DNA of 64,000 nt, from assembly GCA_014155875.1 (NCBI GenBank), contig JACEFZ010011458.1, positions 167,115 through 231,114 of the forward strand, given 5' to 3'. The translations under genes were made by a program, and so were the position numbers. Each line of letters starts with the position of its first letter. Positions within the stretch are counted from its first letter, which is position 1. Shown here piece after piece: positions 10,892 to 21,502 of this stretch. The notes under the pieces are model-generated. The model was not told the DNA's origin, did not search any database, and saw only the letters and a list, made by a program, of their open reading frames with translations. The DNA is from Cepaea nemoralis (Eukaryota; Mollusca; Gastropoda; Stylommatophora; Helicidae).

Positions 10892-12497
10892 TTGATTATT
10901 TGGTTGTTTCGGGATTTGAAATTTAAATATTGAACACAACCCACTACTGGCAACGCCGATCGCATTCCGGCACGAACCTAAGGCCTATCCACGTCATGGA
11001 AGCACTATACTCGAGTTTCGCCCTCGTTTGAGCTCGTCAGTAGTGCATATCCCTGACCGGATCCGGAAACAAGTCCCGGATCACGCGTGTGAAGCGGGTG
11101 TGTAACCACGCAGCACACACTGGACACGCCAAATTATCACACCGGAATACCACAACGCTACCCATCGTAGGCTATGCTCAAGATTGTCCAATCGCCGCGA
11201 CTGACGTCCGTCAATCGATGTGGACCCGAACGATCAGGACTTCTCACTGGCAAGGAACACCAGGCCTCCTAAATCCAGTGAGCAATGATAAAATTGATTA
11301 TTTGGTTGTTTCGGGATTTGAAATTTAAATATTGACACAACCCACTACTGGCAACGCCGATCGCATTCCGGCACGAACCTAAGGCCTATCCACGTCATGG
11401 AAGCACTATACTCGAGTTTCGCCCTCGTTTGAGCTCGTCAGTAGTGCATATCCCTGACCGGATCCGGAAACAAGTCCCGGATCACGCGTGTGAAGCGGGT
11501 GTGTAACCACGCAGCACACACTGGACACGCCAAATTATCACACCGGAATACCACAACGCTACCCATCGTAGGCTATGCTCAAGATTGCCCAATCGCCGCG
11601 ACTGACGTCCGTCAATCGATGTGGACCCGAACGATCAGGACTTCTCACTGGCAAGGAACACCAGGCCTCCTAAATCCAGTGAGCAATGATAAAATTGATT
11701 ATTTGGTTGTTTCGGGATTTGAAATTTAAATATTGAACACAACCCACTACTGGCAACGCCGATCGCATTCCGGCACGAACCTAAGGCCTATCCACGTCAT
11801 GGAAGCACTATACTCGAGTTTCGCCCTCGTTTGAGCTCGTCAGTAGTGCATATCCCTGACCGGATCCGGAAACAAGTCCCGGATCACGCGTGTGAAGCGG
11901 GTGTGTAACCACGCAGCACACACTGGACACGCCAAATTATCACACCGGAATACCACAACGCTACCCATCGTAGGCTATGCTCAAGATTGCCCAATCGCCG
12001 CGACTGACGTCCGTCAATCGATGTGGACCCGAACGATCAGGACTTCTCACTGGCAAGGAACACCAGGCCTCCTAAATTGCTCACTGGATTTAGGAGGCCT
12101 GGTGTTCCTTGCCAGTGAGAAGTCCTGATCGTTCGGGTCCCATCGATTGACGGACGTCGGTCGCTGCGATTGGGCATTCTTGAGCATAGCCTACGATGGG
12201 TAGCGTTGTGATGTTCTGTTGTGATAATTTGGTGTGTCCAGTGTGTGCCGCGTGGTTATACACCCGCTTCACACGCGTGATCCGGGACTGTTTCCGGATC
12301 CGGTCAGGGATATGCACTACTGACGAGCTCAAATGAGGGCGATTGACGGACGTCGGTCGCTGCGATTGGGCATATGCACTACTGACGAGCTCAAACGAGG
12401 GCGAAACTCGAGTATAGTGCTTCCATGACGTGGATAGGCCTTAGGTTCGTGCCGGAATGCGATCGGCGTTGCCAGTAGTGGGTTGTGTTCAATATTT
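10892..12497. mobile_element. CpG-rich fold-back element with internal tandem copies
   Basis: A 1.6-kb insert splits the 40-bp minisatellite. Three direct copies of a 401/402-bp unit start at 10892, 11294 and 11695. The third joins at 12078/12079 to an inverted copy that runs to 12497, so the ends are inverted (AAATATTGAACACAACCC from 10925; complement ending at 12497). The inverted arm contains a small rearrangement near 12340-12372, where part of the arm is repeated. ACACTTTAATC stands on both sides (10881-10891, 12498-12508), consistent with an 11-bp target duplication, although the host is itself repetitive. Units are rich in CpG, unlike the surroundings. Each unit has a roughly 79-codon frame without an ATG start, which I do not regard as a gene. 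No transposase is present; it is probably non-autonomous. Confidence 0.7.
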
Positions 12498-12765
12498 ACA
12501 CTTTAATCTCTACATTGCTATGGCCAGTCTCCTTAACACTCTTTAATCTCTACATTGCTATGGCCCTTAACACACTTTAATCTCTACATTGCTAAGGTCA
12601 GTCTCCTTAACACACTTTAATCTCTACATTGCTATGGCCCTTAACACACTTTAATCTCTACATTGCTATGGCCAGTCTCCTTAACACACTTTAATCTCTA
12701 CATTGCTATGGCCAGTCTCCTTAACACACTTTAATCTCTACATTGCTATGGCCAGTCTCTATTTG
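12498..12765 (+). repeat. 40-bp minisatellite, right part
   Basis: Continuation of the array at 10789, with roughly seven units, some shortened to about 34 bp by loss of the CAGTCTC segment. Together with the left part it lies upstream of the ZNF-1 coding exon, probably in its intron. Confidence 0.9.
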
Positions 12766-12869
12766 ATTTCTTTTGAACAGTCCCAGTCCCCACTGTTGTT
12801 GGTAATATAACCTGCCATGAGTCAGACTGTATATTGTCTCTATGAAAGTATTCTACTTTATTATTATAA

Positions 12870-12971
12870 TTCTGAAGTATTAGGCATGATATGAAACATA
12901 AATCAAAAAGATAATAGAAATGGCCAAAAATGCTTTCAACATCATGAAACCAGTATTAACATCTAGAGAGA
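12870..12971 (+). pseudogene. RTE-like LINE fragment (family B), truncated
   Basis: The short stretch aaaaatgctttcaacatcat followed by AACCAGTATTAACATCTAGAG is the same LINE sequence found at 36100-36190 and 56040-56100. It is the coding region a little downstream of the reverse-transcriptase core. It stops abruptly at 12971, where another LINE begins. It sits in the block shared by the ZNF-1 and ZNF-2 loci. Confidence 0.6.
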
Positions 12972-13456
12972 TTCATCATCATCATCAAGTGCCCTGCCAG
13001 CTGGCATAGGTGTTAATTTCTTTTCACAGATCTTGGTCTTTGGTGTTCTGGATCAACTCTGCTGATGATATTCCTCCACGCCACTGCCTCAATCCATCCA
13101 GCATCATTTCTCTTGGTCGGCCTCTGCCTCCCTTCCCCTTGATCTTTCCAGTTGTTATGATATTCTCCAATGCCTCTCTTCTCATCACATGACAAAAGAA
13201 AGGTATTTGTCTCTTCCTTATTGTTGTATATAATGTTCTAGTTTCATGAGCCTCTTTCAGGCAATTATTGCTAGTTACTCTGGTAGTCCATGGAATACAC
13301 AACATTCATCTCAGGAACCACATCTCTGTTGCTTCCAAGTTCTTCCTAATTTTTTAACATAAATTCCAAACTGCACTGCCTATACAGCAAAACAGGTTCT
13401 ATATAGCACTTCAGCACTCTATTTCTTACATTCAGTGATAGTGTCTTATTGCATTA
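12972..13456 (-). pseudogene. RTE-like LINE 3' end (family A), 5'-truncated
   Basis: The minus strand encodes a C-terminal segment with TRVTSNNCLKEAHETRTLYT, a HVMRREALENI box, GRGRPREMMLDGL and then a CATCATCATCATCA (TGATGA)n tail. The same features end the near-complete copy at 60103-63356. The frame holds for about 93 residues (13024-13305) and is broken upstream. This is a typical 5'-truncated insertion about 480 bp long. It is absent from the paralogous place near 36190. Confidence 0.8.
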
Positions 13457-13980
13457 TCTCTTTATTACATTCAATGATAGTAACTTTTAAGTTATATCTA
13501 AACAGTTACTGCATATTAAAGGCCCCAGTTATATTCTTCATTAATCATTTCTAGTCTGTTTGAAATCACTTCTGACCAGCTGATAATAATAAGCAATAAA
13601 AACAATTCCTGGCACTACAGGATAGAGTTCCATTCTTGTATAAAAGAAACATTTGTGATCCAATCTCTGTGGACATCTCGAGACAGTAAGGGTACATCCG
13701 TTTATTAGGATGAGTATACAGTAAATTATTAAGACTGAAAAACAGTTTATGTGACATGTCAAGATATTGTCATGTTTATTGGGATCTCAATCTGTTCCCC
13801 CACCTTCTCCACCTGGTACCACAATACACCTCAAGGAGTGTAAGAGGCTCCTGTACTTGGCTGCCTCATCAAGTGTTGATTGGCCTATACAAATATGCGG
13901 CCAGAACCAGATATCTAGTGTGCCACAAGGTGTGGAGAAGCATTCTTTACTTGTTTATATCAAGTCATCTAGTAGTATAT
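13457..13980. other. Unassigned spacer left of the Polinton-like element
   Basis: No recognisable protein or repeat. GC content rises towards the right, and a 167-codon chance frame (13767-14270) crosses the hairpin cluster. The left edge of the virus-like element must lie in or near this stretch, but no terminal inverted repeat can be identified. Confidence 0.4.
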
Positions 13981-14029
13981 CCGGTATTAGCTTGATACCA
14001 GCACCCCACACTCGCGCGCTGGACCGATT

Positions 14030-14165
14030 CGAGGGTCCAACAGGGGGTCCCCTAAGAGCTCGAATAAGGGGTCCGAACCGACCCCCAGTCGCACCCCTAA
14101 GGGGGTCGAATAGGGGGTCAGAACTGACCCCCATTCGTACTCCTAAGGGGTCCGAACCGACCCCA
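14030..14165. repeat. Cluster of GC-rich hairpins
   Basis: Three near-palindromes of 18 bases lie at 14068-14085, 14114-14131 and 14147-14164. The middle one, GGGGTCAGAACTGACCCC, is a perfect 8-bp stem with an AA loop; the outer two have one mismatch. They are separated by CCTAAGG-type spacers, forming an irregular repeat. The position, just ahead of the first ORF of the Polinton-like element, would suit a promoter, origin or terminus, but that is inference. Confidence 0.6.
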
Positions 14166-14281
14166 GCAAGAGAGGCTCGCCTCGGTAGTATCATTCTGAC
14201 TCGATATATTACTCATAGCCAGACCTCCGCTCAGATATATTATTTGGAATTAAAGCTGTATGTGATATAGGGGTACGCACC

Positions 14282-14543
14282 ATGAACAAGTGTCGGTGGC
14301 TACTGTTGTGGATGACGCGCCAGTGTGAGAGGCGGTGTATGGGGGGAATACTGTCGGAAGCACAACGCGCATCTCAAGAATGGGGGATTCACAGTCGCCT
14401 GTACGAGCTGCGGCATAGAGGTGAAAACCACCCTAGCCCTCTGCCGGCCGTGCGGAGCCAACATTAAATACCACAAACTGAGATACCAACAGGAGGGTCC
14501 GTTCCTCTGTGAATGGAGGCACCTGAAAAGAATAAATATTTAA
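14282..14543 (+). pseudogene. Small cysteine-rich ORF of the Polinton-like element
   Basis: Two overlapping frames cover this stretch: one from the ATG at 14282, another open to 14543 with YCRKHNAHL, CTSCG and CRPCG. The paired cysteines and the histidine suggest a small zinc-binding protein split by a frameshift near 14325. No family is recognised. It stands directly upstream of the polymerase gene on the same strand and shares its high GC content, so I assign it to the same element. Confidence 0.4.
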
Positions 14544-14609
14544 ATTCCGGCAAAAGAAATTTTCATTTAGAGAGAAGCGGAGTGTTGACGGTACGAGTCC
14601 AGCAGTAAT

Positions 14610-15309
14610 CATGGTCACCGTAAAACAGTTGCAAAATCAAGCTCGCCAGTATGGGATGCCATACAGCCACCGCCGCAAGGCCGTCCTTGCCGAGGAGATA
14701 GCTCAGGCGAGAGACCCAGTCCACGCCACCTGACTCGAGCAGGCCGCCACCACTGGGCGGTATCCAGCTCTTCGGGGGGGAAGTCCAGGACGCAGCGCAG
14801 CACTTGCGGGAGGCTGCGCGGTTGGAAGACGAGGTCACCGCCGCCCTGCGAGCGTATAAATACGCCGCCCGGGCCCTAACGCACCCGTTACAACACTTTG
14901 CTGTGTTAGACGCCAATTCAAGAAGGCGCCAAAGGCGCTATCTACACCCGGAGCCACTAGCTTGACTCATCACCCAGCGCGGTCCCCAACTCCTAGAGGA
15001 GGTAATCCGCAAGGATAGGGAAGAGCGGGGGAGTCGAACAATCACGTGGAAGCTCTTCCAAGGGCTTGATGGTCCGATCGTAGAGAGGTTCATGCCCCAT
15101 CTCAAGGCATTGAGGTCAGCCTTCTATCTGCGGTACGTCTACACCTACCGAATCCGAAACATTGAAAACGGAGACGTCATGTTGTACCACAATACCCTAC
15201 GCGGGTCCCGCGATTTGATAAACCACACTGCAACAGCCGCAGAGTAGTTGGCAGAGCGTGATGAGATCCGCTTCGACATCAGCCAAATCGACCGCCCCAG
15301 CACGAAGTG
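14610..15309 (+). pseudogene. N-terminal segment of the PolB gene, with SAP-like start
   Basis: An ATG at 14610 starts MVTVKQLQNQARQYG..., a helix-turn-helix text like SAP domains of viral and mobile-element proteins. A stop/frameshift near 14728 interrupts it. The next frame continues with a helical region (AAQHLREAARLEDEV, AYKYAARALTHPL), an in-frame TGA near 14962, then a region including WKLFQGLDGPIVERFMPHL and YTYRIRNIENGDV, and a TAG near 15246. It joins without a gap in homology to the region beyond the inserted duplicate (15310-15586). I take it as the N-terminus of the polymerase protein; a separate upstream gene is the alternative. Confidence 0.5.
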
Positions 15310-15586
15310 GGTGTGGTATTCCAGCCTAAAGGGTGGATACGTGCTCACGCTGGAGGAGTGGAGGAAAAAGGAATGACCATGTTTGCCGACTGGTTGAGGT
15401 ACTACAACAACTTCGATGTCGCTGCCGGCATCGAGGCCTTAGGGAAGATGAAGGCCTTCTATGGAGAGCGGGGAGTCGACATATCCAAAGACGCATGCAG
15501 CCTCCCTGGGGTGTCCCTACAATACCTTCTCAGGGCACCAAGGCTGGTGAGCTGTATGCCCCAGGAGAGGCCTACCCACTCCTGGT
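15310..15586 (+). repeat. Misplaced duplicate of an internal PolB segment
   Basis: This roughly 275-bp stretch is almost identical to 17098-17372: same WYSSLKGG...EEWRKKE text, same TGA frameshift after it, and one G missing near 15534. It lies between two parts of the N-terminal region that would otherwise be contiguous, with a short GTGGGTG microhomology at the junction. It is therefore a duplication inserted upstream of its source, about 1.8 kb away. Confidence 0.85.
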
Positions 15587-16486
15587 GGGTGCAAGTCGAA
15601 GTGAAGGCGATCCTCACTCCCCAGGTTCTGTTAGGGGCAGGGCAACTGCCGGACTGGCTGCGGCAAAAGCAGGGGCTTTACGAGATGGACACATACAATG
15701 ATAACCTCTGTCTGTTCCGATGCCCAGCCGTCCACTACAGCGCGAGGCCAGACCGTTGCACCACTAAGGCCCTGGAGCTGGCACAAAGGGTGTGGGGCAC
15801 CGACAACCCAGGCTTGGATTCGTTAAAAGTGTTTGAGGAGAAGTTGAAGTTAGGGATCCGTGTCTATGAGCCAACCAAAGAGGGGGTGTGGCGGTTAGTA
15901 AGGCGGCCCGCGAACTGCGAGCGTATCGGCACCAAGCCGATGACAATCGGGGTTTAGGAAAATCACGCCTTCCTGATAACTGACCTGCCAAAGCTGGCGA
16001 AGCTCTTTTAGTGCCTGCATTACAATCAGCGTTTCACCCAGGCCTGTTCTCTCTAGTGCCACGCTGACCGCTGCAGCAGAGGGGAAACCAAGATCATCTG
16101 TCCCGGGAAGGAGGTGGAGCGGCCACAGTCGGCATACGAGAAAGTTTTCTACCCCCAAAACAACGCCAGCCGTAGCTCCATCTTATGGTTAGAGCACATG
16201 GCTGAAAAATCAGGGCACCACATCCACCATGCATACTGTGGGCATGGGGGAGAGCGGTGGATCGTTGACGGTTTGGTGGATGGCTACGACCCCACCACCC
16301 ACACGGTGTACCAATATCACGGCTGCCACTGGCATGGGTGTCCCACCCACAGTGAGGCCCCCAACGCCGACGAGCTGTATCAGAAAACCCTCTGCTGCGG
16401 AGAGAAAATAAAGGCCTCTGGCTACAATCTGGTGGTAGTGTGGGAGACCGCCTCTGTCTCGCGCCCCAATGCCCCAGGTGCAGACG
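15587..16486 (+). pseudogene. PolB pre-exonuclease region with zinc-finger-like and WHGC motifs
   Basis: The segment reads VEVKAILTPQVLLGAGQLPD, then DTYNDNLCLFRC, a conserved text in N-terminal extensions of Polinton-type polymerases. After a TAG at 15955 comes an interrupted C2H2-like patch (NQRFTQACSL..H). The frame then reopens at 16114 with VDGYDPTTHTVYQYHGCHWH and GCP, a motif that in viral and organellar protein-primed-type family B polymerases precedes the exonuclease and resembles a nuclease fold. At least two stops and shifts break it. It gives the strongest family clue outside the palm domain. Confidence 0.65.
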
Positions 16487-16493
16487 GTGGTCT

Positions 16494-17163
16494 ACCCTCA
16501 TGCGATCTTTTATGACTTCGAGGCCTGGCATGACAAGGCTCAAGCCCAGCACCCCACCCCCCAACCTCACCTATGAGAGCCATCAGATTGCGATATCCGT
16601 TTCGGTGGGGGACACCATAGAGGAGCAGCCGACCCACCTGAGCAATGCAGACCCAAAAGCCTTGATAGCCGAATTCATGGCAGACCTGTGTTGGTGTGCA
16701 ACCATGATACGAGCCGAGATGGAAGCACGTTACCTCCCGGAAGACCTGGATAACCTGCAGCCACAACTGTAGAAGAAAATGCGTGAGTGGTGTGGGCAAG
16801 TCCCTGTGTTGGGCTTCAACTCAGGCCGGTACGACCTAAACCTAATCAAGGAAAACTTTGTAGCGGAGCTAGCAGGCACCTGCCGGAAGATCAACGTGGC
16901 CGCCCAAGAGACAAAGACAATGTTTCTTGTCACACCCGAGTTCAAGTTCCTTGATATTCTCAACTACCTGCCCCCCCGGCACAACGTACGATGCATGGGT
17001 GCGCGCCTATGGCTGCACAGCGACCAAGTCATGGCTACCGTATGAATGGCTTGACACACCTGATAAGCTGAACTACCTAGGTCTGCCCAACTACCCTGCG
17101 TGGTATTCCAGCCTAAAGGGTGGATACGTGCTCACGCTGGAGGAGTGGAGGAAAAAGGAATGA
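16494..17163 (+). pseudogene. PolB 3'-5' exonuclease domain, frameshifted
   Basis: Exonuclease motif I is visible as FYDFEAWHD (about 16510-16536) and motif II as GFNSGRYDLNLIKE (about 16810-16852). A region starting FLDILNYLPP leads to the third motif, with a frameshift in the C-run at 16970-16978. A TAG near 16770 breaks the frame between I and II. The frame finally ends at TGA 17161 with EEWRKKE, where the palm domain continues in another frame. In the intact family this domain proofreads new DNA. Confidence 0.7.
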
Positions 17164-18749
17164 CCATGTTTGCCGACTGGTTGAGGTACTACAACAACTT
17201 CGATGTCGCTGCCGGCATCGAGGCCTTAGGGAAGATGAAGGCCTTCTATGGAGAGCGGGGAGTCGACATATCCAAAGACGCATGCAGCCTCCCTGGGGTG
17301 TCCCTACAATACCTTCTCAGGGGCACCAAGGCTGGTGAGCTGTATGCCCCAGGAGAGGCCTACCCACTCCTAAAGGCAGCAGTGATGGGAGGGCCGTCGC
17401 TAGTCTTCACGCGGTACCATGAAGCGGGGGTCACCAGAATCCGGGCGCATCAATACCCAAAAGGGAAGCTGTGCAGAACCGCAAAAGGGTACGATGCTAA
17501 CACGCTCTACCTCAGCACCATGGCTATGGACACGCCGTGCGGGAAAGAGCGAGTGCTCCACGCAGAAAACCCCCAGGAGGTAGCCCCCAAGGTTGCGCAG
17601 CAGGTGTTAAAAGGCCAGCTGTTTGGATTTGTCAAGTGTAAAATCTCCACCCCCAAAGCCTTGTGGCCAAAGTTCGAAGAAATGGCACCCCTCTTTATGA
17701 ACCAGGCAGTACTGGAGGCCTTAGTAGCGCCGGAGATGTTAGAATACCTGAAACGCACCGGCCACCAGCAATCGAGGTGTAAGAAACTGCTGGGCCTCCT
17801 TGAGGCCGACGGAATCTTGCTGTACACCCCGCTGTTGAAATGGTATCTAGAACATGGACTCGAGCTGGAGGCGGTCTATACAGTCATCCAGTATGAGCCA
17901 AAGAAGCTCTTCACGTGGTTTGTTGAGCAAGTAACCGAAGCGCGTCGCCTCAGGGATGTGGACAAAGCGAAGGCGATGCTGGCCGAGGCTATGAAGCTTC
18001 TAGGCAATTCAGCATACGGAAAGCTCATCGAGGCACTCGAGCACCACACCAACACCAGCTACACCCGAGATGAAAAAACAGTGGATCAGGCACTACCATC
18101 CGCCTGGTTTGACGACCTCACAGAGATAGGCGACGCATACGAGATCAAATCGCATAAGCCACGTGTGATCATCAAGCGTCCTTTCCAGGTAGGCATCGCT
18201 GTGTATCAACTGGCCAAGCTCCGCATCTTAGAATTCTACCATGACTTCGTTGACCGGTTCGTGGATCGCAGGGTATATGAAATCATGCAGATGGACACCG
18301 AAAGCCTGTACATCACGCTCAGCACCCTCAACCTCGAGGAGGTGGTAAAGCCTGAGATGAAAGAGGAGTTCAACCGTGTGAAGAGGGAGTGGCTTGCCTG
18401 GGACAAATGGAGTGGGCAAACCCCCAGCATCTTCAAGACCGAGTTTGAGGGGAGTCGAGGCATTGCTATCTGCAGCAAATGTTACATCTTCGACGGGGAC
18501 GTGAACATGAAGTTATCATGCAAGGGGGTGGGAAAAAGGCAGGACACCATGACCTGGGGGAGATACAAAGCCGCCTTAGAAGGGTCCATAGACAGAGTGG
18601 AGAACCGAGGGATGCGTATGCATAACGGGCAGATGGCCAGCTACCAACAAGGCAAGCTGGGCCTCAGCGCTTATTATGACAAACGGTATGTCTTACCCGA
18701 TGGCATCCACACGCAGCCCCACAAGTACTGCAAGGTCGCCAAGGAGTGA
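17100..18749 (+). pseudogene. PolB palm/fingers domain of a Polinton/Maverick-like element
   Basis: A 549-residue open frame, whose GTG at 17100 is only the track's first codon and not a real start. It holds the polymerase core: a GGPSLVF..H.AG text (97-110), motif A GYDANTLYL (130-138, catalytic D132), motif B KLLGNSAYGK (299-308) and motif C QMDTESLYI (D399-T400-E401). The family norm at motif C is D-T-D, so the second metal-binding Asp is Glu here. The family is protein-primed-type DNA polymerase B (pfam DNA_pol_B_2), which copies the linear element. Only the exonuclease-to-palm junction (near 17155) is broken locally, but the whole gene has at least six disruptions, so the element is dead. 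Higher GC and CpG than its neighbours point to foreign or younger origin. No ATPase, protease or capsid gene accompanies it. Confidence 0.8.
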
Positions 18750-19137
18750 GCCCTCGCTGTTTAGTGAGGATCCGGTCAGGAGACATTTGGGTGTCGGGAG
18801 GAACAATCATCAGCTCTTCGTGAATGAAGCCCCTAGCCGGCCCATGCTCCAGGTAGTACAGTGCAGGCCGCCCATCCAGGCAGACAGTTTTACGAATCTT
18901 GTGTATTGTTAATGACCACGAAGGATCAGTCGCCCAGCGCCGCCCACCTTCAAGCTCATGCTCCCCAGGCAAGCTTGCATACAGATACCAAACTAGAGCA
19001 TCAGACGGAATCACAGGTTCCTTGAGGCCGATAGTACGGTGAGCAGAAGCGGCCGGTGAATGGGATACAGAAGTATCCATAATGGCATCAACTGGCTTCT
19101 GACCCATCAAACAAGTCACCTCACCGTTAAGCGCTGC
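18664..19137 (-). pseudogene. Integrase C-terminal-like fragment, convergent with PolB
   Basis: The minus strand is open from the LTR junction at 19137 to 18664, antisense over the last 86 bases of PolB. The text WATDPSWSLTIHKIRK, then RPALYYLEH and GFIHEELMIV, resembles the C-terminal SH3/chromo-like end of Polinton integrases (W..E..I..I......P.Y.L.....G.FYEEEL). Convergent integrase and polymerase genes fit that element class. The gene is cut by the gypsy 5' LTR at 19138, so core and zinc-binding parts are missing. The match is by eye and moderate. Confidence 0.5.
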
Positions 19138-20996
19138 TGTGACGAAGTCCCCAGCTTCCTCATCATCTTTTGCTTAAATTGGAGTAAATTCTTCTTAAAA
19201 CTCCTTATATAGAAGAATCTATATTCGTTTTTATTCCTATTTTTCTATGTATAAATAGTCCATGTCTATAGAATAAATCTACCACTAATTGACGTTATTA
19301 GTTTAATATGAAGTAATATGGTACAATAGGCTCGGGGGAGAGGCTGAATTTACAAAGTAGTGTACCCAGCCAAATCTACAAATTTGGCTATGACTATTGC
19401 ACAATTTGGTCGGATATATTAAAGGAAACGAACTCCCTGGCACGACCACTTCCGGTCAGGAGAAAAATAGCTAACTCGTTCTTTTCGCAACCCAGACGTC
19501 GGTGTAGAAACAATCTGCTAGTCGCTAGGCTCTATAGAATACTTACAAAGTGTTAAGAGTTTTATCTTTGGCGCGTATTACGGCCATAAATATATTCAGA
19601 TATATTAGAGAGATACCTAGAGCAGTTAGTTTAGGAAATAACACGAGGCAGTTCCTAGTGATGATATTTCGAGGATGTGATAGTGATTGCGAATACTTAG
19701 AGATAATAATGAATATTTCGATGCCGTGAAAATAGGAAATCTTACTAAACACGTGTACGAATGTCAAATACTAGCGTGGTAGATCCTAGGCATGTTCGTT
19801 AATTCTTATCGGTGATTTCTCACCAATTCGCAGTCCTGTTCTTGTCTGCCACTCCATTAACTTTCAGCCTATCTTATTCTGTTATGATAATTTCATAAAT
19901 TGTGTGTATTTTAAAATATACGTTATATAGAATCATTATTAATTATATGCTAGAAATATAGCTTCAGAATTTGAACATAAATATCTATAATATGTAATCT
20001 GTTTAATAGATTCTATATGTATCTACCTCTAGATTACTTTGTAATTATTGTATTTTAATAATATAATTATGATATGCATTATATGATGATATGTTTAAGT
20101 ATTACTGAATAATTATTATATTCACTTGTAAGGAAACATAGAATGATTTTATTTAGCTGTTTTCCTTAAGTCAGTGATTTGCTATTTATCCTAGGATAGG
20201 GAATGCTAGGGAGCAGGGACAGATAGCTCATGCTATTTTGTTTCTGCAATTTGTATGAGATGTAATTGGCCATCCGGAACAATCCAGGGCCGATGCTTAC
20301 AGATGTCTCGACAGAAGATTCACTTGCTCTCGCTGTATATATTTCACAGATTTGACACCTTCAGCGCCAAGCTTTAGATGCGCTAACCTGTGTGACTGAC
20401 TCATTGTGAAGCAGCACTCACCATCTCACTTATGCCTACTAACTAGGGTTTACACTCACTGTGTAAGCCGGAGAACCAGAAGATAAGTGGCCAAACTTAC
20501 CGTTGGCCACCACCACCATCATCATTCAACTCAAAACATACTATAGGCCAAAGAGTTACTTCAATGATTAGCCAGTTTAGTAGATTCAAACCATAAGATT
20601 AGATATTCAATAGAATAGAGGGAAGTGTACCACCCTTTTCATGTACAGGGCTGCCTCCAGTGGAGCACCCAAAGTGTTATCATATATTAAATGTTAATGT
20701 GATTTTAATTTTACAACCTCTAGTTGTTACCTCAGTAACCTTAGTCATAGCAGAGTGAGAAGTTACGAAAGTTTGTCGCTTTTAAATATTTTACTCTGTC
20801 TTTCTCCGTGTCGATGAGAGTGAGTAGAGTTGGGGGCTCGAGCTTTGTTTTATTTCAGGCACGTAGCTAGACAACCTTGGCAGACTGTCTGTATCAAACC
20901 AGTATAGTTGTACGCCATTCCTGTCTGCCTGAACACTGTCAGAAGGATTAGACTTGTTCTGGGACCTTTACTCCGTCTAGAATTACGAGCTATTCA
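19138..20996 (+). repeat. 5' LTR of a Ty3/gypsy element (Gmr1-like)
   Basis: It starts TGTGACGAAGTCCCC and is nearly identical to the copy at 24250. Homology between the two runs to GAGCTATTCA (20996 and 26460), a possible TG...CA end, but the 3' copy is cut there by an array, so the true LTR may extend further toward 21479. Compared with the 3' copy it lacks 349 bp at a GAGCAGTT direct repeat (near 19619). No canonical primer-binding site is evident after 20996. Insertion interrupted the Polinton-like integrase fragment. Confidence 0.85.
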
Positions 20997-21502
20997 GTCT
21001 TGTCTTCTCCAGTGACCTATTTTTCTATTCGTAGAAAGTCTATCCGCAGCACTTTGATAGATTCCTTATCATCGTAGCTGACGCTACGCTACAAGTGGTT
21101 GGCTATCGTCCGGTCTAGATAGTTCAAACTTTCAATCTTCTTTCACTAGAGATTCTAGTAAGGTGTTGCCTCACAGTAGATCTCAATATTAAACTATACT
21201 AAGTAAAACTAGAGAAAGTTATAGTGACAATAGGTAGTATAACATAGCATAACTAAACACTAGATAGCCAATATAAGATAACATAACATAATATAACATA
21301 AGTTAACCTGGTTCCAAAAAAACTTAGGGACAATATCATAAGTGAGTGTGGGCTGACGGGTAAGTCCCTGTGTTGTATCGTCAGTTGTGTATGTGCATAC
21401 TGTCAGTGAATTTATTACTTGCATAATTTCAGGACAGATCACTTAGGGTGAGTCAAGTGTATTTCAGGGTGCTTCACATTATCCCAACTTTGTTACCAAA
21501 TA
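20997..21502 (+). other. Gypsy leader or distal LTR sequence
   Basis: About 500 AT-rich bases between the matched LTR part and gag. It contains no ORF. It may be leader RNA sequence or the rest of the 5' LTR; the second copy is truncated, so the window cannot decide. Confidence 0.5.

Noticed and set aside
11089..12128. Three identical roughly 79-codon ORFs
   Set aside because: They start at GTG, not ATG, and recur only because the fold-back element contains tandem copies; no protein family is recognised.
13450..13990. Terminal inverted repeat of the Polinton-like element
   Set aside because: The right end is destroyed by the gypsy insertion, so there is no partner to match; the small GGTAT/ATACC palindrome near 13980 is too short to count.
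13767..14270. 167-codon plus-strand ORF over the hairpin cluster
   Set aside because: Its second half is only the GC-rich palindromic repeat read through; no conserved motif and poor composition for coding.
20881..21480. Primer-binding site of the gypsy element
   Set aside because: A few TGG-starting stretches exist (e.g. TGGTTGGCTATCGTCC near 21096), but none sits directly after a confirmed LTR end, so no assignment is justified.
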